Source: Deinococcus aquaedulcis
GTDB lineage: Bacteria; Deinococcota; Deinococci; Deinococcales; Deinococcaceae
Direction: 5' to 3'
DNA length: 64,000 nt
NCBI RefSeq assembly: GCF_019693445.1
Contig: NZ_JAHRBL010000015.1
Span: 1-64,000 of the forward strand
Below are positions 48,790 through 59,253 of the stretch, piece by piece (the stretch's first letter is position 1; each line of letters starts with the position of its first letter). Both the position numbers and the translations under genes were made by a program. The notes beneath the pieces were generated by a model. It had not been told where the DNA came from. It worked only from the letters and a program-made list of their open reading frames with translations, and made no database searches.

Positions 48790-51700
48790 TCAGGTGGCGA
48801 GCACCACGCGGTCACGGCCCTCCTTCTTGGCGCGGTACAGGGCGAAATCGGCGGCGCGGATCAAGTCCATCAGCTGCTCGCCGTGCACTGGGTAAGCGGC
48901 GACCCCCAGAGAAGCCGTCACGGTGCCCAGCACCTGGCCCCGGCTGATCACCTGCATCACCCTGACCTTATTCCGGATCTGTTCAGCACGGGCGCTGGCC
49001 TGCTCCGCATTGGCCCCCGGCAGCAAGAGGGCGAATTCCTCGCCGCCATAGCGGCACACCACGTCCTCGCCGCGCACGCTTCCCTGCAGCACCTCGCCCA
49101 GGGATTTGAGCAGCAGGTCGCCCGCTTCATGCCCGTACAGGTCATTGAACTTTTTGAAATGGTCAACGTCCAGCATGACCACACCGATCGGCTGACGGTT
49201 GCGCTGCGCGCGGCGCAACTCGCGCTCGAACGTTTCTTCCAGGTAGCGCCGGTTAAACAGCCCGGTCAGGACATCGCGGATGGACTGCTGGCGCAGCGTC
49301 TCCCGCAGACGCAGGTTGACGATGGCCAGCGCCACCGTTTCGGCAATCGTCTGCGCCAGCCGCCGCTGGTGGGCAGAAGGCGGCGCCGGCATCTGGTGGA
49401 AATGCAGCAGCCCCACCGTTTCCCCCTGTGCCAGGAGCGGCACGCACAGCGCCGCGCCTTCCTCCTCAAGGTGACGGCAGCGGAGGTGGCCGCCCTCCTC
49501 AGAGACAAAGGCCCGGCCGCGGCGCAGCGCCCAGCAGTCCGTGGGCGCAAAGACCGGTGATTGGCTGACAGGACCGTTCCAGGAAATCATTTCCTCCAGG
49601 ACATTCTTGGAAGGCCCAAAGGAGTAGAGCGTGCCCGGCAGCCTGGGGAACAGCTGGGCTGTATGGCCTGCCACCACGGCCTGCGCCTCTTCCAGATTTA
49701 ACGAGGCCTGGAGGAGTTCGCTCATCTCGCCCAGAATCTGCGTCTCGTGATTGCGCTGTTCCAGCTGCTGCACCTGGGCCTGCAACTGCTGACTGATGCC
49801 CTGCAGCGCCGCCGTCCGTTCTTCCACCCGCTGCTCCAGGTCCTGGCGGGCGGCCCGCAGTTCGGCCTCGGTGGCCTTCATGGCGCTGATGTCCTCTAGG
49901 ACCGAGATGAAGTACTTGGGGGCCCCCAGTTCCGTGCGCACCAGAGAAACGGTCAGGTTGACCCAGACCTCGGAGCGGTCTTTGCGGAGATAGCGCTTCT
50001 GAATGGTGTAGGTCGGAATCTGCCCGCTCAGCAGCCGCTGCACCTGCAGAATGTCGAGTTCAAGATCATCCGGGTGGGTGATCTGCTGAAAGGACAGCGC
50101 CAGCAGCTCTTCTTCCGGGTACCCCACGATTTCACAGGTCTTGTCATTGACACTCAGCCAGCGGCCTTCCAGGGAGACGTGGGCAATCCCCACCGCCGCC
50201 TGACTGAAGGTGGCCCGGAACCGCTCCTCACTCTCGCGCAGCGTCTGCTCGGCCTGCAACTGCGTGGTGACGTCACGGATCACGGCCGTGAAGAGGCGCT
50301 GGTTTTCCACGACCACCTGCGAGATGGTGGCTTCCACCAGAAATTCCGAACCGTCGCCGCGCAGCGCGGGGAGCGCTCGTCGGGCGCCGTGCATGCTTCT
50401 GGACGTGACGCCCGTTTGCCCGAACGCCCGCATGTGGTCGTGGTGCCGGGCCCGGTAGGCCCCCGGAATGAACTGGTCGAGGGTCTGCCCCAGAACCTCT
50501 GCGGCGGGCACCGCGAAGACCCGCTCTGCGGCTGCATTAAACAGCAGGATGCGGCGGTCCTCATCCGTGGTAATCACGGCATCTGAAACCGTGCTGATGA
50601 TGCCGGAGAGCCGCGCCTCACTGTCTGTGGCCGCCTGGTAGGCCTGAATGTGGTCCAGGGCCCGTGCACACTGGTGCGCGAAGGTGGTGATGTACTCCTG
50701 ATCGCTGGCGGTGAACGCCTGCTCGTCCGCGAAACTCAGGACCAGCCCCCCCAGGGCGTGACCGCCCACCACCAGCGGCACAGCCGCCAGCCGCTCGTGG
50801 GTGTGCTCCAGCACGCGGGCCACCAGCGGGTACTGGGCGCTGAGCTCCTGCCCTGTGAGGTACAGGGGACGCAGCGTCCGCACGGCGTCGGCAACTGGAA
50901 TATGGGCGTCCAGCGGGAATGTCCGGAACTGTTCCAGGATGGACGGCGCGTAGCCCTGAGAGCCCACGGTTTCAAAGTGCCCGTCCCGGACCCGCAGCAC
51001 CGTGCCCGCGTAGGCCCCCAAGCCCGTGCGCGCATGGTGCAGGATCAGGTCCGCCGCTTCCTCCTCGGTGTGCGCCTCGCTGAGCCGCGCGGTCATCGCA
51101 TGCAGGGTGGCGGCGCGGTGCTGGGCTTCGCGCTCCTGGGTGATGTCGCGGTGAAACCCAATCCATTCCCGGATGTGGCCGTCCGCTTCCAGAACCGGTA
51201 CCGCATTGACCCGCACGACACGGTATTGGCCCTGGTGGTGGCGCAGGCGATATTCGATCTGATAGGGCGCGCGCTCCTTTACGCCCTTGACGCACGCGTT
51301 CTGCGCGATGTGGCGGTCATCGGGATGAATGGCCTGCACCCAGCCCATGCCCCGGTACTCCTCCCACGTCTGCCCGGTGAACTGCGCCCATTGAGGCTGC
51401 GGCTCCACGAAGTGTGCATGGCCGTCCCGGGTCCAGACAATGCTGGTGGTGGCCGTGACCAGGGACTGAAAGCGTTCAGTCATCTGCCGCGTTTCCACCT
51501 GCGCCTGCACGCGCTGCAGCGTCAGCGCGCACTGATCTGCGAGGTGTTGGAGGAACTGCAGGTCCTCAGGATCGTTAGGCGGCTCCTCCTGGAAGGTAAA
51601 CACCAGGACCCCCGTGACTTCAAGATCCGTCTTCAGGGGCATGACGACCACAGCGGCCCCCGGATAGGCCTGCGGCAGCAGCGCCTCTGGATAGCGCTCG

Positions 51701-52395
51701 GCCAGTTCAGCCGCGCTGACCAGGGAGGCCTCCCCGGTTCGCAGGACATCGGCCACTGGCAGATCGGCAGTCAGGGGAATGGTGCCCACCTGCGCCAGGG
51801 CGTCACCCAGGGCGCCGTTGGCACTCAGGGGCATCAGCTGATCACCCTGCCTCACAAAGACGAGGCCCGCGTGCGCGTCAAGCATGGTGAGGCCCTCGTG
51901 CAAGATGGCCTGGGCCACCTCTGCCGGGGTGATGGCCCGCGCCATGGCGGCCATGCCCGCGCTCAGGTGGGCCGCCCGCTGGGCCGCCCGTTGCAGCCGC
52001 CGCTCATTGTGGCGCTGCGCGCTCAGGTCACGCAGATAGGCTGTGAAGAAGGTGCCGGTGCTAATGGATACGGCGTGTACGGTCAGCTCACAGGGAAAGG
52101 TATGCCCGTCTTTGTGCAACGCCTCGAGTTCCAGGCGCTGGTTCAGGACGTGGGGTACGCCGGTCTGCAGATACCGCTCACGGCCGCGCTCGTGGGCCTC
52201 TCGGTACCTGGGGGGCACAATCAAGGCCGACAGATTGCGCCCCCTGGCTTCTGCGGCGGTGTACCCAAAGGTCCGCTCGGCCGCTGGGTTCCAGTCCACC
52301 ACGAGCCCACGTTCATCAATGGTGATGACACTGTCCAGGGCGGCGGTCAGTGTGGCCGCCCGCAGCAACTGAACATCCTGCTCGCTCTGGATCAT
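48790..52395 (-). CDS. Multi-PAS/GAF diguanylate cyclase
   Basis: 1201 residues from the ATG at 52395 (AAGG upstream; a start at 52425 adds 10). Order: PAS (about 20-135), GAF (about 155-305), PAS (about 320-440), GAF (about 450-590), PAS (about 605-725), PAS (about 730-855), coiled coil, GAF (about 895-1035), GGDEF (about 1045-1195). The cyclase site is GGEEF (CRYGGEEFALLLPG), an active variant, preceded by RxxD (RGED), the product-inhibition site. No membrane helix is seen, so it is a cytoplasmic sensor that should make c-di-GMP in response to several small-molecule, light or redox inputs. Confidence 0.95.
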   Translation of the reverse strand: MIQSEQDVQLLRAATLTAALDSVITIDERGLVVDWNPAAERTFGYTAAEARGRNLSALIVPPRYREAHERGRERYLQTGVPHVLNQRLELEALHKDGHTFPCELTVHAVSISTGTFFTAYLRDLSAQRHNERRLQRAAQRAAHLSAGMAAMARAITPAEVAQAILHEGLTMLDAHAGLVFVRQGDQLMPLSANGALGDALAQVGTIPLTADLPVADVLRTGEASLVSAAELAERYPEALLPQAYPGAAVVVMPLKTDLEVTGVLVFTFQEEPPNDPEDLQFLQHLADQCALTLQRVQAQVETRQMTERFQSLVTATTSIVWTRDGHAHFVEPQPQWAQFTGQTWEEYRGMGWVQAIHPDDRHIAQNACVKGVKERAPYQIEYRLRHHQGQYRVVRVNAVPVLEADGHIREWIGFHRDITQEREAQHRAATLHAMTARLSEAHTEEEAADLILHHARTGLGAYAGTVLRVRDGHFETVGSQGYAPSILEQFRTFPLDAHIPVADAVRTLRPLYLTGQELSAQYPLVARVLEHTHERLAAVPLVVGGHALGGLVLSFADEQAFTASDQEYITTFAHQCARALDHIQAYQAATDSEARLSGIISTVSDAVITTDEDRRILLFNAAAERVFAVPAAEVLGQTLDQFIPGAYRARHHDHMRAFGQTGVTSRSMHGARRALPALRGDGSEFLVEATISQVVVENQRLFTAVIRDVTTQLQAEQTLRESEERFRATFSQAAVGIAHVSLEGRWLSVNDKTCEIVGYPEEELLALSFQQITHPDDLELDILQVQRLLSGQIPTYTIQKRYLRKDRSEVWVNLTVSLVRTELGAPKYFISVLEDISAMKATEAELRAARQDLEQRVEERTAALQGISQQLQAQVQQLEQRNHETQILGEMSELLQASLNLEEAQAVVAGHTAQLFPRLPGTLYSFGPSKNVLEEMISWNGPVSQSPVFAPTDCWALRRGRAFVSEEGGHLRCRHLEEEGAALCVPLLAQGETVGLLHFHQMPAPPSAHQRRLAQTIAETVALAIVNLRLRETLRQQSIRDVLTGLFNRRYLEETFERELRRAQRNRQPIGVVMLDVDHFKKFNDLYGHEAGDLLLKSLGEVLQGSVRGEDVVCRYGGEEFALLLPGANAEQASARAEQIRNKVRVMQVISRGQVLGTVTASLGVAAYPVHGEQLMDLIRAADFALYRAKKEGRDRVVLAT

Positions 52396-52564
52396 CGCCT
52401 TTCCACCTTGCTGACCACTCAGCATAGGGACCGGACATCACAGATGTATGACGGAGCCCCCAATGATCCCTGGTGCCTTTTCACATAGGCAGGGCGGGCG
52501 CGCCTGGTCATGGCTCAGGCCTGGCTGGGCAGGGGCCGCCCGTTCCCAGGCGTCTGGGTGCCAC

Positions 52565-54307
52565 TCAGCCGTCTGCCGTCTCGGCGTCCAGCCGGAACGG
52601 CAGGTATTCGGGGCGCCAGAAGGCGCGCTGCACGGTGTCCAGCAGCGCCTCGTCACTCAGGCCGCGCAGGCTGAACTCGGTGGCCACGCCGTCGAGCAGG
52701 GCCTGACGGATGACGGCGGCGGCCACCTGCACGCTCGCGGCGCCCAGTTCAGACACCGGCGGGTAGATGCGCTCTGGCCAGTGGGCGGCGGTATAGGCTG
52801 CCAGCGCGGCGGCGGCGCTGGCGACCATCTCGTCGGTGATCTCGCGCACGCGGGCCAGCACCGCGCCAAAGCCCAGCCCAGGGAAGATAAAGGCGTTGTT
52901 GCCCTGACCAATTTCGTGCGTGACCCCGTCCAGCGTGACTGGCGCAAACGGACTGCCGGTGGCCACCATGGCCTGCCCGCCGGTCCAGCGCAGCAGGTCT
53001 TCGGGCAGGGCCTCGCTGTGGGCGGTGGGGTTGGACAGCGGGAAAATCAGCGGGCGCGGCGTGTTGGCCTGCGCCGCGCGCACCACCCCCTCGCCAAAGA
53101 TGCCCGCCTGCCCCGACAGGCCCAGCAGCACGGTGGCTCCCGCTTCGCGGACCACACTTTCCAGGTCCAGCCCGGCCCACCCCGCCACCTGTTCCTTCGG
53201 GGTGGCCAGGGCCTGTTTGTAGGCCTCCATGGGCCGGTCGTCCACCAGCAGCCCGCGTGAGTCCAGCACGTACACGCGCCGGGCGATCTCCGCCGGGCTC
53301 AGCCCCTCGCGCCGCAGGCCCTCGCGCATGGCGGTGGCCACCCCGGCGCCCCCGGCCCCTGCCCCGTGCACCACGATCACCTGATCAGACAGGCGCTCGC
53401 CCTTGACCCGGCACGCACTGAGCACCCCGGCCAGCACCACGGCGCCTGTGCCCTGGATATCGTCGTTGAAGCTGGGCACCACCCGCCGGTAACGGGCCAG
53501 CACCTCAAAGGCCGCGTCCTTGGCAAAGTCCTCCCACTGGATAATCGCCTTGGGGTAGCGCTCCAGCGTGGCTTCCACGAAGCGGTCCAGGAAACTCAGG
53601 TAGGCGTCGCCGGTCAGGCGCTCGTGTTTGACGCCCAGGTAGCCGGGGTCCTCGCGCAGGTCCGCTCTGCCCGTGCCCACGTCCAGTTCCACCGGCAGGG
53701 TCTTGTCGGGGCCCACGCCGCCCGCCACCGTGTACAGCGAGAGCTTGCCAATGCTGATCGCCATGCCGCCAAAGCCCTGGTCCCCAATGCCCAGAATCGC
53801 GCTGGAGTCGGTCGCCACGATAATCCGCACGTCGTTCAGCGGCACGTTGGCCAGGGCCTGCGCCGCGCGGTCAATGGTGCGGGTGCTCAGGGTCAGGCCG
53901 CGCGGGTAGCGGTAGATGCGGCTGAATTCCTGCACGGCCAGTCCCACGGTGGGCGTGTACACCACCGGCAGCATCTCCTCGACATGGCGGGAGAGCAGCG
54001 CGTAGAACAGCACCTCGTTGCGGTCCTGCAGGTTGCGCAGAAACACATGTTTGTCCAGGGGCTCCGGGATAGCGCGGTACTCGGCATACTGCCGCTCGAC
54101 CAGTTCGTCCAGTGTGTCGATCTGTGGGGCCAGCAGGCCGTCCAGGCCCAGGGCCCGGCGCTCGGCCTCGGTAAAGGCCGTGCCCTTGTTCAGCAGCGGA
54201 AAGCGCAGCAGCGAAAAGCCCCGCACCAGGGGCCGCAGGTACAGCTGGCCCTCCGGGTCGCGGCGCACGTCGTAGTGGTCGGTCAGCGGCAGGGGGGGAC
54301 GGGTCAC
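52565..54307 (-). CDS. NAD-dependent malic enzyme (malate to pyruvate)
   Basis: 580 residues from a GTG at 54307, with GGAGG 9 nt ahead and a 4-nt overlap (GTGA) with the allE stop. Markers: LYTPTVG-like [51 protein letters not shown]-like [42 protein letters not shown] and [11 protein letters not shown]. Length and motifs fit the large SfcA/MaeA class. It converts malate to pyruvate and CO2. Last in the allantoin operon, it would turn malate made from glyoxylate into pyruvate. Confidence 0.95.
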   Translation of the reverse strand: MTRPPLPLTDHYDVRRDPEGQLYLRPLVRGFSLLRFPLLNKGTAFTEAERRALGLDGLLAPQIDTLDELVERQYAEYRAIPEPLDKHVFLRNLQDRNEVLFYALLSRHVEEMLPVVYTPTVGLAVQEFSRIYRYPRGLTLSTRTIDRAAQALANVPLNDVRIIVATDSSAILGIGDQGFGGMAISIGKLSLYTVAGGVGPDKTLPVELDVGTGRADLREDPGYLGVKHERLTGDAYLSFLDRFVEATLERYPKAIIQWEDFAKDAAFEVLARYRRVVPSFNDDIQGTGAVVLAGVLSACRVKGERLSDQVIVVHGAGAGGAGVATAMREGLRREGLSPAEIARRVYVLDSRGLLVDDRPMEAYKQALATPKEQVAGWAGLDLESVVREAGATVLLGLSGQAGIFGEGVVRAAQANTPRPLIFPLSNPTAHSEALPEDLLRWTGGQAMVATGSPFAPVTLDGVTHEIGQGNNAFIFPGLGFGAVLARVREITDEMVASAAAALAAYTAAHWPERIYPPVSELGAASVQVAAAVIRQALLDGVATEFSLRGLSDEALLDTVQRAFWRPEYLPFRLDAETADG

Positions 54308-55065
54308 GGGCGGGCCTCCAGGGTCAGGGGATGGCGGTTCATGTCCTTGTAAAGCAGATATTTGGTCCAGTCGCGCCCCAGCGCGCCGTACCACTGCGGG
54401 CAGTGCGCGCCCATCCAGATCACGTCGCCGGCCTGCACCGGGTGGTAGTGGTCCTGCAGCTTGTACAGCCCCTCGCCGGACAGCATCAGCAGGCCGTGTT
54501 CCATGTAGTGCATCTCGGTGTAGGGCAGCGTGGCCCCCGGCGCAAAGGACATGGTGCTCATCATGAAATCGAAGCGGGGGTCATCGGGCAGCAGCTTGCG
54601 CGCAATCAGGCGCTCGTCGCCCTCAAAGGGCGCGCCCGGGTTGTCCTGCTCATTGCCCCAGCACACCGGCGGCGGCGGGGTACCGGGGGCTGGCTCGTAG
54701 GGCTTTTCAAACACGGCCACGCGGCTGGGCGTCTGGGCGCGCAGCGTGTGTGCCGCGCCCGCCGGCAAGAACACATGGTCCGACGGGCCCAGGGTGCGCG
54801 TCTCGCCCTCCACCTGCACGTCCAGGTTCCCCTCTAAGACAAACACGAAGCGCTGAAAGCCGTGCTCGCTCTCCCGGGCCTGGGCGCCCGCCGGCAGCTC
54901 GGCGGTGTACTGCATGAAACGCGCCCCCAGGCCCATCACCGGGGCAATGTGCAGGGTGACCGCGCAGCCCGGCCACTCGGCCAGGGCGGTGCGCACGAAG
55001 GTGTCGGGGGTCAGGACCGCGTGTGAAGGGTGCAGGGCCGAGCGGGTCACGCCAAGGTGCTTCAT
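54304..55065 (-). CDS. allE: (S)-ureidoglycine aminohydrolase, bicupin
   Basis: 253 residues. Two cupin domains: [20 protein letters not shown] with [15 protein letters not shown], and [20 protein letters not shown] with [18 protein letters not shown]. The second holds the Mn-binding His/Glu set (EMHYMEH) and the conserved YLLYKDMNR end. AllE converts ureidoglycine to ureidoglycolate and ammonia. The ATG at 55065 overlaps the allB stop as ATGA. Neighbours AllB and AllC supply the preceding steps. The next enzyme, ureidoglycolate lyase, is not in this window. Confidence 0.95.
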   Translation of the reverse strand: MKHLGVTRSALHPSHAVLTPDTFVRTALAEWPGCAVTLHIAPVMGLGARFMQYTAELPAGAQARESEHGFQRFVFVLEGNLDVQVEGETRTLGPSDHVFLPAGAAHTLRAQTPSRVAVFEKPYEPAPGTPPPPVCWGNEQDNPGAPFEGDERLIARKLLPDDPRFDFMMSTMSFAPGATLPYTEMHYMEHGLLMLSGEGLYKLQDHYHPVQAGDVIWMGAHCPQWYGALGRDWTKYLLYKDMNRHPLTLEARP

Positions 55066-56453
55066 GGGCCTCCAGCGGGGGTGAGAGAGGGGGCGGGGTC
55101 CAGTGGGGCTGGGGTCAGCAGCTGCCCGCGCCCGTCGCCAAACCACGCCCCCTGGTCGGTGAGGCGGTAGACGGGCTGGCCGCGCAGATAGGTGGCCTGC
55201 ACGCGGCCCCGGAAACGCTCGCCCCGGTAGGGGTTGCCCCTGTGGCGGTCGTGCAGGTCGGTCAAGGTAAAGGGCTCGTCCAGTCGCACCAGCGCAAAGT
55301 CGGCGTCGTGGCCCACCCGCAGGGCGCCCTTGCGCGCCAGTCCAAAGCGCCGCGCTGGGTGCAGGGCACTGACCGCCGCCAGCAGGGCCAGCGGTACGTC
55401 CCGGCGCCAGTGGCCGTCCTCAAGCAGCACGTTCAGGGTGGACTGCGCCCCACTGATGCCGCCCCACAGGGCGAAAAAGTCGTCGCCCGTCTTCAGGTCC
55501 GGGGGGGCCGGCGAGTGATCCGAGCCCACGGTGTCAATCTGCCCGGCCTTCAGGGCGGCCCACAGGGCTTCTCGCTCGCTGGCCGGGCGCAGCGGCGGCG
55601 CGCACTTGAGCAGCGGTCCGGCGCGCTCCACGTCTTCGTCCGTGAAGTGCAGGTAGTGCGGGCAGGTTTCGGCCGTCACGTCCACGCCCCGGGCACGCGC
55701 CTCGGCGGCCAGCAGCGCGGCGCGCGCCGTGCTGAGGTGCACCAGATGCAGCGCCGCGCCCGTTTCCTCGGCAAACAGCAGCGCGCGCGACACCGCCTCG
55801 GCCTCGGTGATCGGCGGGCGCGAGGCGAGGTAATCGCGCGCGCCGTGGTGGCCCGCCGCCTGCGCGGCCTGGGCCAGTGCGCGGGTGAGGGGATCACTCT
55901 CGGCGTGGGTGGCGACCACCCGGCCCAGGCGCTTGGCCGCGCGCATGCCCTCGTACAGCGTGGCGTCGTCCGCGGCCGGGAACTCGTCCAGGCCGCTGTG
56001 GCTCATGAACGCCTTGAAGCCCACCACGCCGCACGCAGCCAGATCATCCAGTTCGCTCAGGTTCAGCGGGGTCAGGCCCCCCCACAGGCCAAAATCCAGC
56101 CGCGAGTGCGCCTCGCCCGCCGCCCGCTTGGCCTGGAAGGCCGCGCGGTTCAGCACCGGCGGGCTGGAATTGAGCGGCATGTCCAGAAAGCTGGTGGCCC
56201 CGCCCGCCGCCAGCGCCCGGGTGCCGGTGTCAAAGCCTTCCCAGTGGGTGCGTCCGGGTTCGTTCAGGTGCACGTGGGCGTCCACCACCCCGGGAAAGAC
56301 GTGCAGGCCCCGGGCATCCACCTCCTGGCGTGCCGGGGCGTAAACCTCCAGCGCCAGACTCACGATCTGGCCGTCCCGCACCCCCAGGTCGGCCGGCATG
56401 GGGCCGCTGGGCGTGACCAGGGTGCCGCCCCGAATCAGCAGGTCCAGGCTCAT
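55062..56453 (-). CDS. allB: Allantoinase
   Basis: 463 residues. It opens the allantoin ring to allantoate. Metal sites: [17 protein letters not shown], the carbamylated Lys in [26 protein letters not shown] and the catalytic Asp in [12 protein letters not shown]. The cyclic-amidohydrolase end ([34 protein letters not shown]) is intact. It overlaps both neighbours by 4 nt (ATGA), so it is translationally coupled in the operon. Confidence 0.97.
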   Translation of the reverse strand: MSLDLLIRGGTLVTPSGPMPADLGVRDGQIVSLALEVYAPARQEVDARGLHVFPGVVDAHVHLNEPGRTHWEGFDTGTRALAAGGATSFLDMPLNSSPPVLNRAAFQAKRAAGEAHSRLDFGLWGGLTPLNLSELDDLAACGVVGFKAFMSHSGLDEFPAADDATLYEGMRAAKRLGRVVATHAESDPLTRALAQAAQAAGHHGARDYLASRPPITEAEAVSRALLFAEETGAALHLVHLSTARAALLAAEARARGVDVTAETCPHYLHFTDEDVERAGPLLKCAPPLRPASEREALWAALKAGQIDTVGSDHSPAPPDLKTGDDFFALWGGISGAQSTLNVLLEDGHWRRDVPLALLAAVSALHPARRFGLARKGALRVGHDADFALVRLDEPFTLTDLHDRHRGNPYRGERFRGRVQATYLRGQPVYRLTDQGAWFGDGRGQLLTPAPLDPAPSLTPAGGP

Positions 56454-57730
56454 GCGCCGTGCTCCCCGGCCCCATGCTGCCCGGCCAGCGCCAGCACCGC
56501 GCGCACCGCCACGCGCAGGGCGGCGTCCACGTCCTCTAGGTTCACCGTTTCGTCCGGGTGGTGGCTCAGGGCATTCGGTGAGCGCAGAAACAGCATGGCG
56601 GCGGGCATCCGCGTGGCCAGCACCATCGCGTCGTGGCCCGCGCCGCTGGGCAGGTCCGGGGCGTTCAGGCCCTCGGCCGCCGCCGCGCGCTGTAGGGCGG
56701 CGCGCAGGCCGGGGTTCATAGGCACGGCGGGCTGGGTCATGGTTTCGGTGACGGTCAGGGTTACGCCACGTTCGGCGGCCAGGGCGTGGGCCTGGGCCAG
56801 CAGGGTTTTCAGGGCCTCCTGGCGCGCGGCGTCCTGCTCATGGCGGATATCCAGGGTGGCGTGCGTTGCTCCCGGAATCACGTTGATGGCGCCGGGGTGG
56901 GCGCTCAGCATCCCTACGGTGGCCACCAGCCCCGGCGTAGCGCGCGCCAGCTCCTCGGCGGCCACCACGAAGCGCGCGGCGGCGGCCAGGGCGTCTCTGC
57001 GGTGCGCCATCGGTGTGGTGCCCGCGTGCGCGGCCTGCCCGGCGAAGTCCAGCCGCAGGCGGTTTTGCCCGGCAATCGCCGTGACCACCCCCAGCGGCGC
57101 GCCCGCCGCCTGCAGCACCGGCCCCTGCTCAATGTGCAGTTCCAGGAAGCCCAGGGCCGGCCCGCGCACTTCGGCCTCTGGCAGCTCGGCAGGGGTCAGG
57201 CCGTACGCCTCCAGGGCCCCGCGCACGCTGATCCCCTGCGCGTCCTGGCGGTCCAGCAGGTCATCCAGGGTGCCCACCAGGGCCCGGCTGCCAATGAATG
57301 GCACGCCGAAGCGCACCCCTTCTTCTTCGCTAAAGGCCAGCAGTTCCAGGGCAAAGGGCAGCGGCGTGCCGCGCAGGGCCTCGGCCACCGCGTAGGCCAG
57401 GGTCACGCCCAGCACGCCGTCGTAGGCGCCGGCATTCGGCACGGTGTCCACATGCGAGCCCAGGTACAGGGTGGGCGACTCCGGGGTGGGCCCTTCGCGG
57501 CGCGCGCGCAGGTTGCCGGCGGCGTCCAGGCGCACGTTCAGGCCCAGGTCGTGGGCCCAGGCGCTCAAGTACGCCGTGACCTCGCGGCTCTGGGGACACA
57601 GAAAGGTGCGGGTGATCTCGCCGGGGGTTTCGGTGAAGCGGGCCAGTTCGGCGCAGGCCGCCAGCGCCCGGCGCGCCAGGGGGCCCAGGTCGGCAACAGG
57701 GGACAGGTGATCATGATGGGGGGCGGTCAA
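56450..57730 (-). CDS. allC: Allantoate amidohydrolase (M20 family)
   Basis: 426 residues from a TTG at 57730 with GGAGG 6 nt ahead. It hydrolyses allantoate to ureidoglycine, CO2 and ammonia. Metal-binding motifs: GSHVDTVPNAGAYDGVLG, SEEEGVRFG, ELHIEQGPVL, and LPSGAGHDAMV with SHHPDE at the end. They mark the AllC/hydantoinase-carbamoylase subfamily. The start overlaps the upstream malate-synthase-like gene by 20 nt, and the stop overlaps allB by 4 nt. Confidence 0.94.
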   Translation of the reverse strand: MTAPHHDHLSPVADLGPLARRALAACAELARFTETPGEITRTFLCPQSREVTAYLSAWAHDLGLNVRLDAAGNLRARREGPTPESPTLYLGSHVDTVPNAGAYDGVLGVTLAYAVAEALRGTPLPFALELLAFSEEEGVRFGVPFIGSRALVGTLDDLLDRQDAQGISVRGALEAYGLTPAELPEAEVRGPALGFLELHIEQGPVLQAAGAPLGVVTAIAGQNRLRLDFAGQAAHAGTTPMAHRRDALAAAARFVVAAEELARATPGLVATVGMLSAHPGAINVIPGATHATLDIRHEQDAARQEALKTLLAQAHALAAERGVTLTVTETMTQPAVPMNPGLRAALQRAAAAEGLNAPDLPSGAGHDAMVLATRMPAAMLFLRSPNALSHHPDETVNLEDVDAALRVAVRAVLALAGQHGAGEHGA

Positions 57731-59042
57731 GGGGGGCCTCCGGGGCACGCAGGCCCGGCCCACACAGGCCCAGCACCTGGGCCTCGTGGGGAAAGTAGGC
57801 GGGGGGCGTGGGCGAGAGCACCAGATGGTCCAGCAACTGGGCTTCGGGGGACAGGTCCGGGGTCAGGCGGCGGCGCAGGGCGAGGTAGGCGCCCGGGGTC
57901 AGGGGGCGGCCGTCCTGAAGCGGGGCCTGCACCCGCACCCACTGGCCCAGCAGCGCGCGGGCCAGTTCGGCGGTGGCGGTGTCTTCCAGTCGCCCCGCGC
58001 GCTCCACAACCCCCTGCCCAGCGAACCACGCGCGGAACACCGCCAGGGCCAGGGCCGCCGTGTCCTCTACCTCGGCGGGGTCCAGCGGGCCAGGGTCGGG
58101 CAGGGCCAGCAGGCGCGCTGGGGTAACAGGGTTCAGGGGGAGAGGCGCCGTGGCCGCTGTTGCCAGCCCCGCACGCACCGCCCCAATCAGGTCGGGGCGG
58201 CCGGCCCACGCGCCCACAAAGCCCTGGGCCGCTTCCCGCGCCTTGTCGGCCTGCACGGCGGCCAGAGCCGGGCCAGGGTCGCGGGAGTCCGGGCTCAGCG
58301 CCGCCGTGCCGCCCACCGCCTGCGCGCCGCGCGCCTGGCACACGGCGACCAGAGCCTCGGCGTAGGCGCGCATGGCGTCCACGTCCATGCCCAGCCCGGA
58401 GCGGGGCGGCAGCGGGCCGGGCCAGGTGGGGCCCACCGTTTTCACCACGCTGAACACGTAGTCCCAGCGTCCGGCGTTCAGGCCATACGCCCAGTCGCGC
58501 AGTTCGGAGAGCAGGCGGTCGGCGGCCAGCAGCCCCGGCCACGTTTCAATCTGCAGGCACACGCGCAGGGTGCCGCTCGGCAGGCCCAGGTGCGCCTCGG
58601 CCGTGCGCAGGGCCAGCGCCCACGCCTGAGCCTGGGCCACCGTTTCCAGCTTGGGCAGGTACAGGTGCGGCACGCGGCCAGGAAGCGCCGTCAGCAGCGC
58701 CGCCAGATCGCACAGGGCCGCGCGGGCGGGCCTGCCACCGAACGTCAGCCCTGGCTGCCGGGCATACAGCGCCCGGGGCCGGGCCAGCCACGACCCGGGC
58801 GAGGTCAGCGCCCCCGGCAGCGCCCCGTAAGCGGCGGCCACGTTGGCGGGGGTGGGCGCAAAGGTATCGTCGAAGTCCAGCACCACGGCGTCGGCGTCGC
58901 TGCCCAGGGCGGCGGCCAGGGCCGCTTGGTCGCTGGCCTCCACGATCAGTTCGGCGCGGCCGGCCTTCAGGTCCGGGGGCGCGGGGGCCGCGCAGTAAGG
59001 GGGTGGGGAAGAGGGCGGCGTGGCCGGGGCCGCCGCGTCCAC
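57711..59042 (-). CDS. Malate-synthase-like protein (second copy, N-terminus apparently out of frame)
   Basis: 443 residues from the GTG at 59042. Shared with malate synthase A: AVVLDFDDTFAPT, ARPRALYARQPGL, HLYLPKLETVAQAQAW, LPSGTLRVCLQIETWPGLLA, ELRDWAYGLNAGRWDYVFSVVKTVG and AVGGTAALSPDSRD. It probably joins glyoxylate and acetyl-CoA to make malate, using glyoxylate from allantoin. Upstream, codons in the same frame read family-like GAPLNGPLSPAAHALAARLHE without a start, while the ATG at 59149, just behind a TATTAT box, is in another frame and stops after 10 codons. A 1-nt indel in the G-run at 59120-59125 would join them. First gene of the operon. Confidence 0.85.
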   Translation of the reverse strand: MDAAAPATPPSSPPPYCAAPAPPDLKAGRAELIVEASDQAALAAALGSDADAVVLDFDDTFAPTPANVAAAYGALPGALTSPGSWLARPRALYARQPGLTFGGRPARAALCDLAALLTALPGRVPHLYLPKLETVAQAQAWALALRTAEAHLGLPSGTLRVCLQIETWPGLLAADRLLSELRDWAYGLNAGRWDYVFSVVKTVGPTWPGPLPPRSGLGMDVDAMRAYAEALVAVCQARGAQAVGGTAALSPDSRDPGPALAAVQADKAREAAQGFVGAWAGRPDLIGAVRAGLATAATAPLPLNPVTPARLLALPDPGPLDPAEVEDTAALALAVFRAWFAGQGVVERAGRLEDTATAELARALLGQWVRVQAPLQDGRPLTPGAYLALRRRLTPDLSPEAQLLDHLVLSPTPPAYFPHEAQVLGLCGPGLRAPEAPLDRPPS

Positions 59043-59119
59043 TTCAGGCCAGTGCGCCGCCAGCGCCTCGTGTAGCCGGGCGGCCAGGGCGTGGGCGGCG
59101 GGGGACAGCGGCCCGTTCA

Positions 59120-59149
59120 GGGGGGCCCCGGGCGGTCAGCTGGGGTCAT
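59120..59149 (-). other. Probable frameshift in a G/C run at the malate-synthase-like N-terminus
   Basis: Six G residues (59120-59125) followed by four C lie between the ATG at 59149 (MTPADRPGPP then stop) and the family-like frame that continues to the gene. Sequencing error, mutation and slippage remain equally possible. Confidence 0.6.
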
Positions 59150-59159
59150 GCGGCGCAGC

Positions 59160-59165
59160 ATAATA
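59160..59165 (-). promoter_or_regulatory. -10 box of the allantoin/malate operon
   Basis: TATTAT on the minus strand lies 10 nt before the ATG at 59149. It supports transcription starting just upstream of that ATG. Confidence 0.5.
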
Positions 59166-59253
59166 CGGCCGCCGCCTGGGGCGGGCGGATCGGTGCATTC
59201 CGGGCCCCGGGCCGGCCACCCGGATATCAGGCTGCCTTCGCGGCGGTGAGGGC

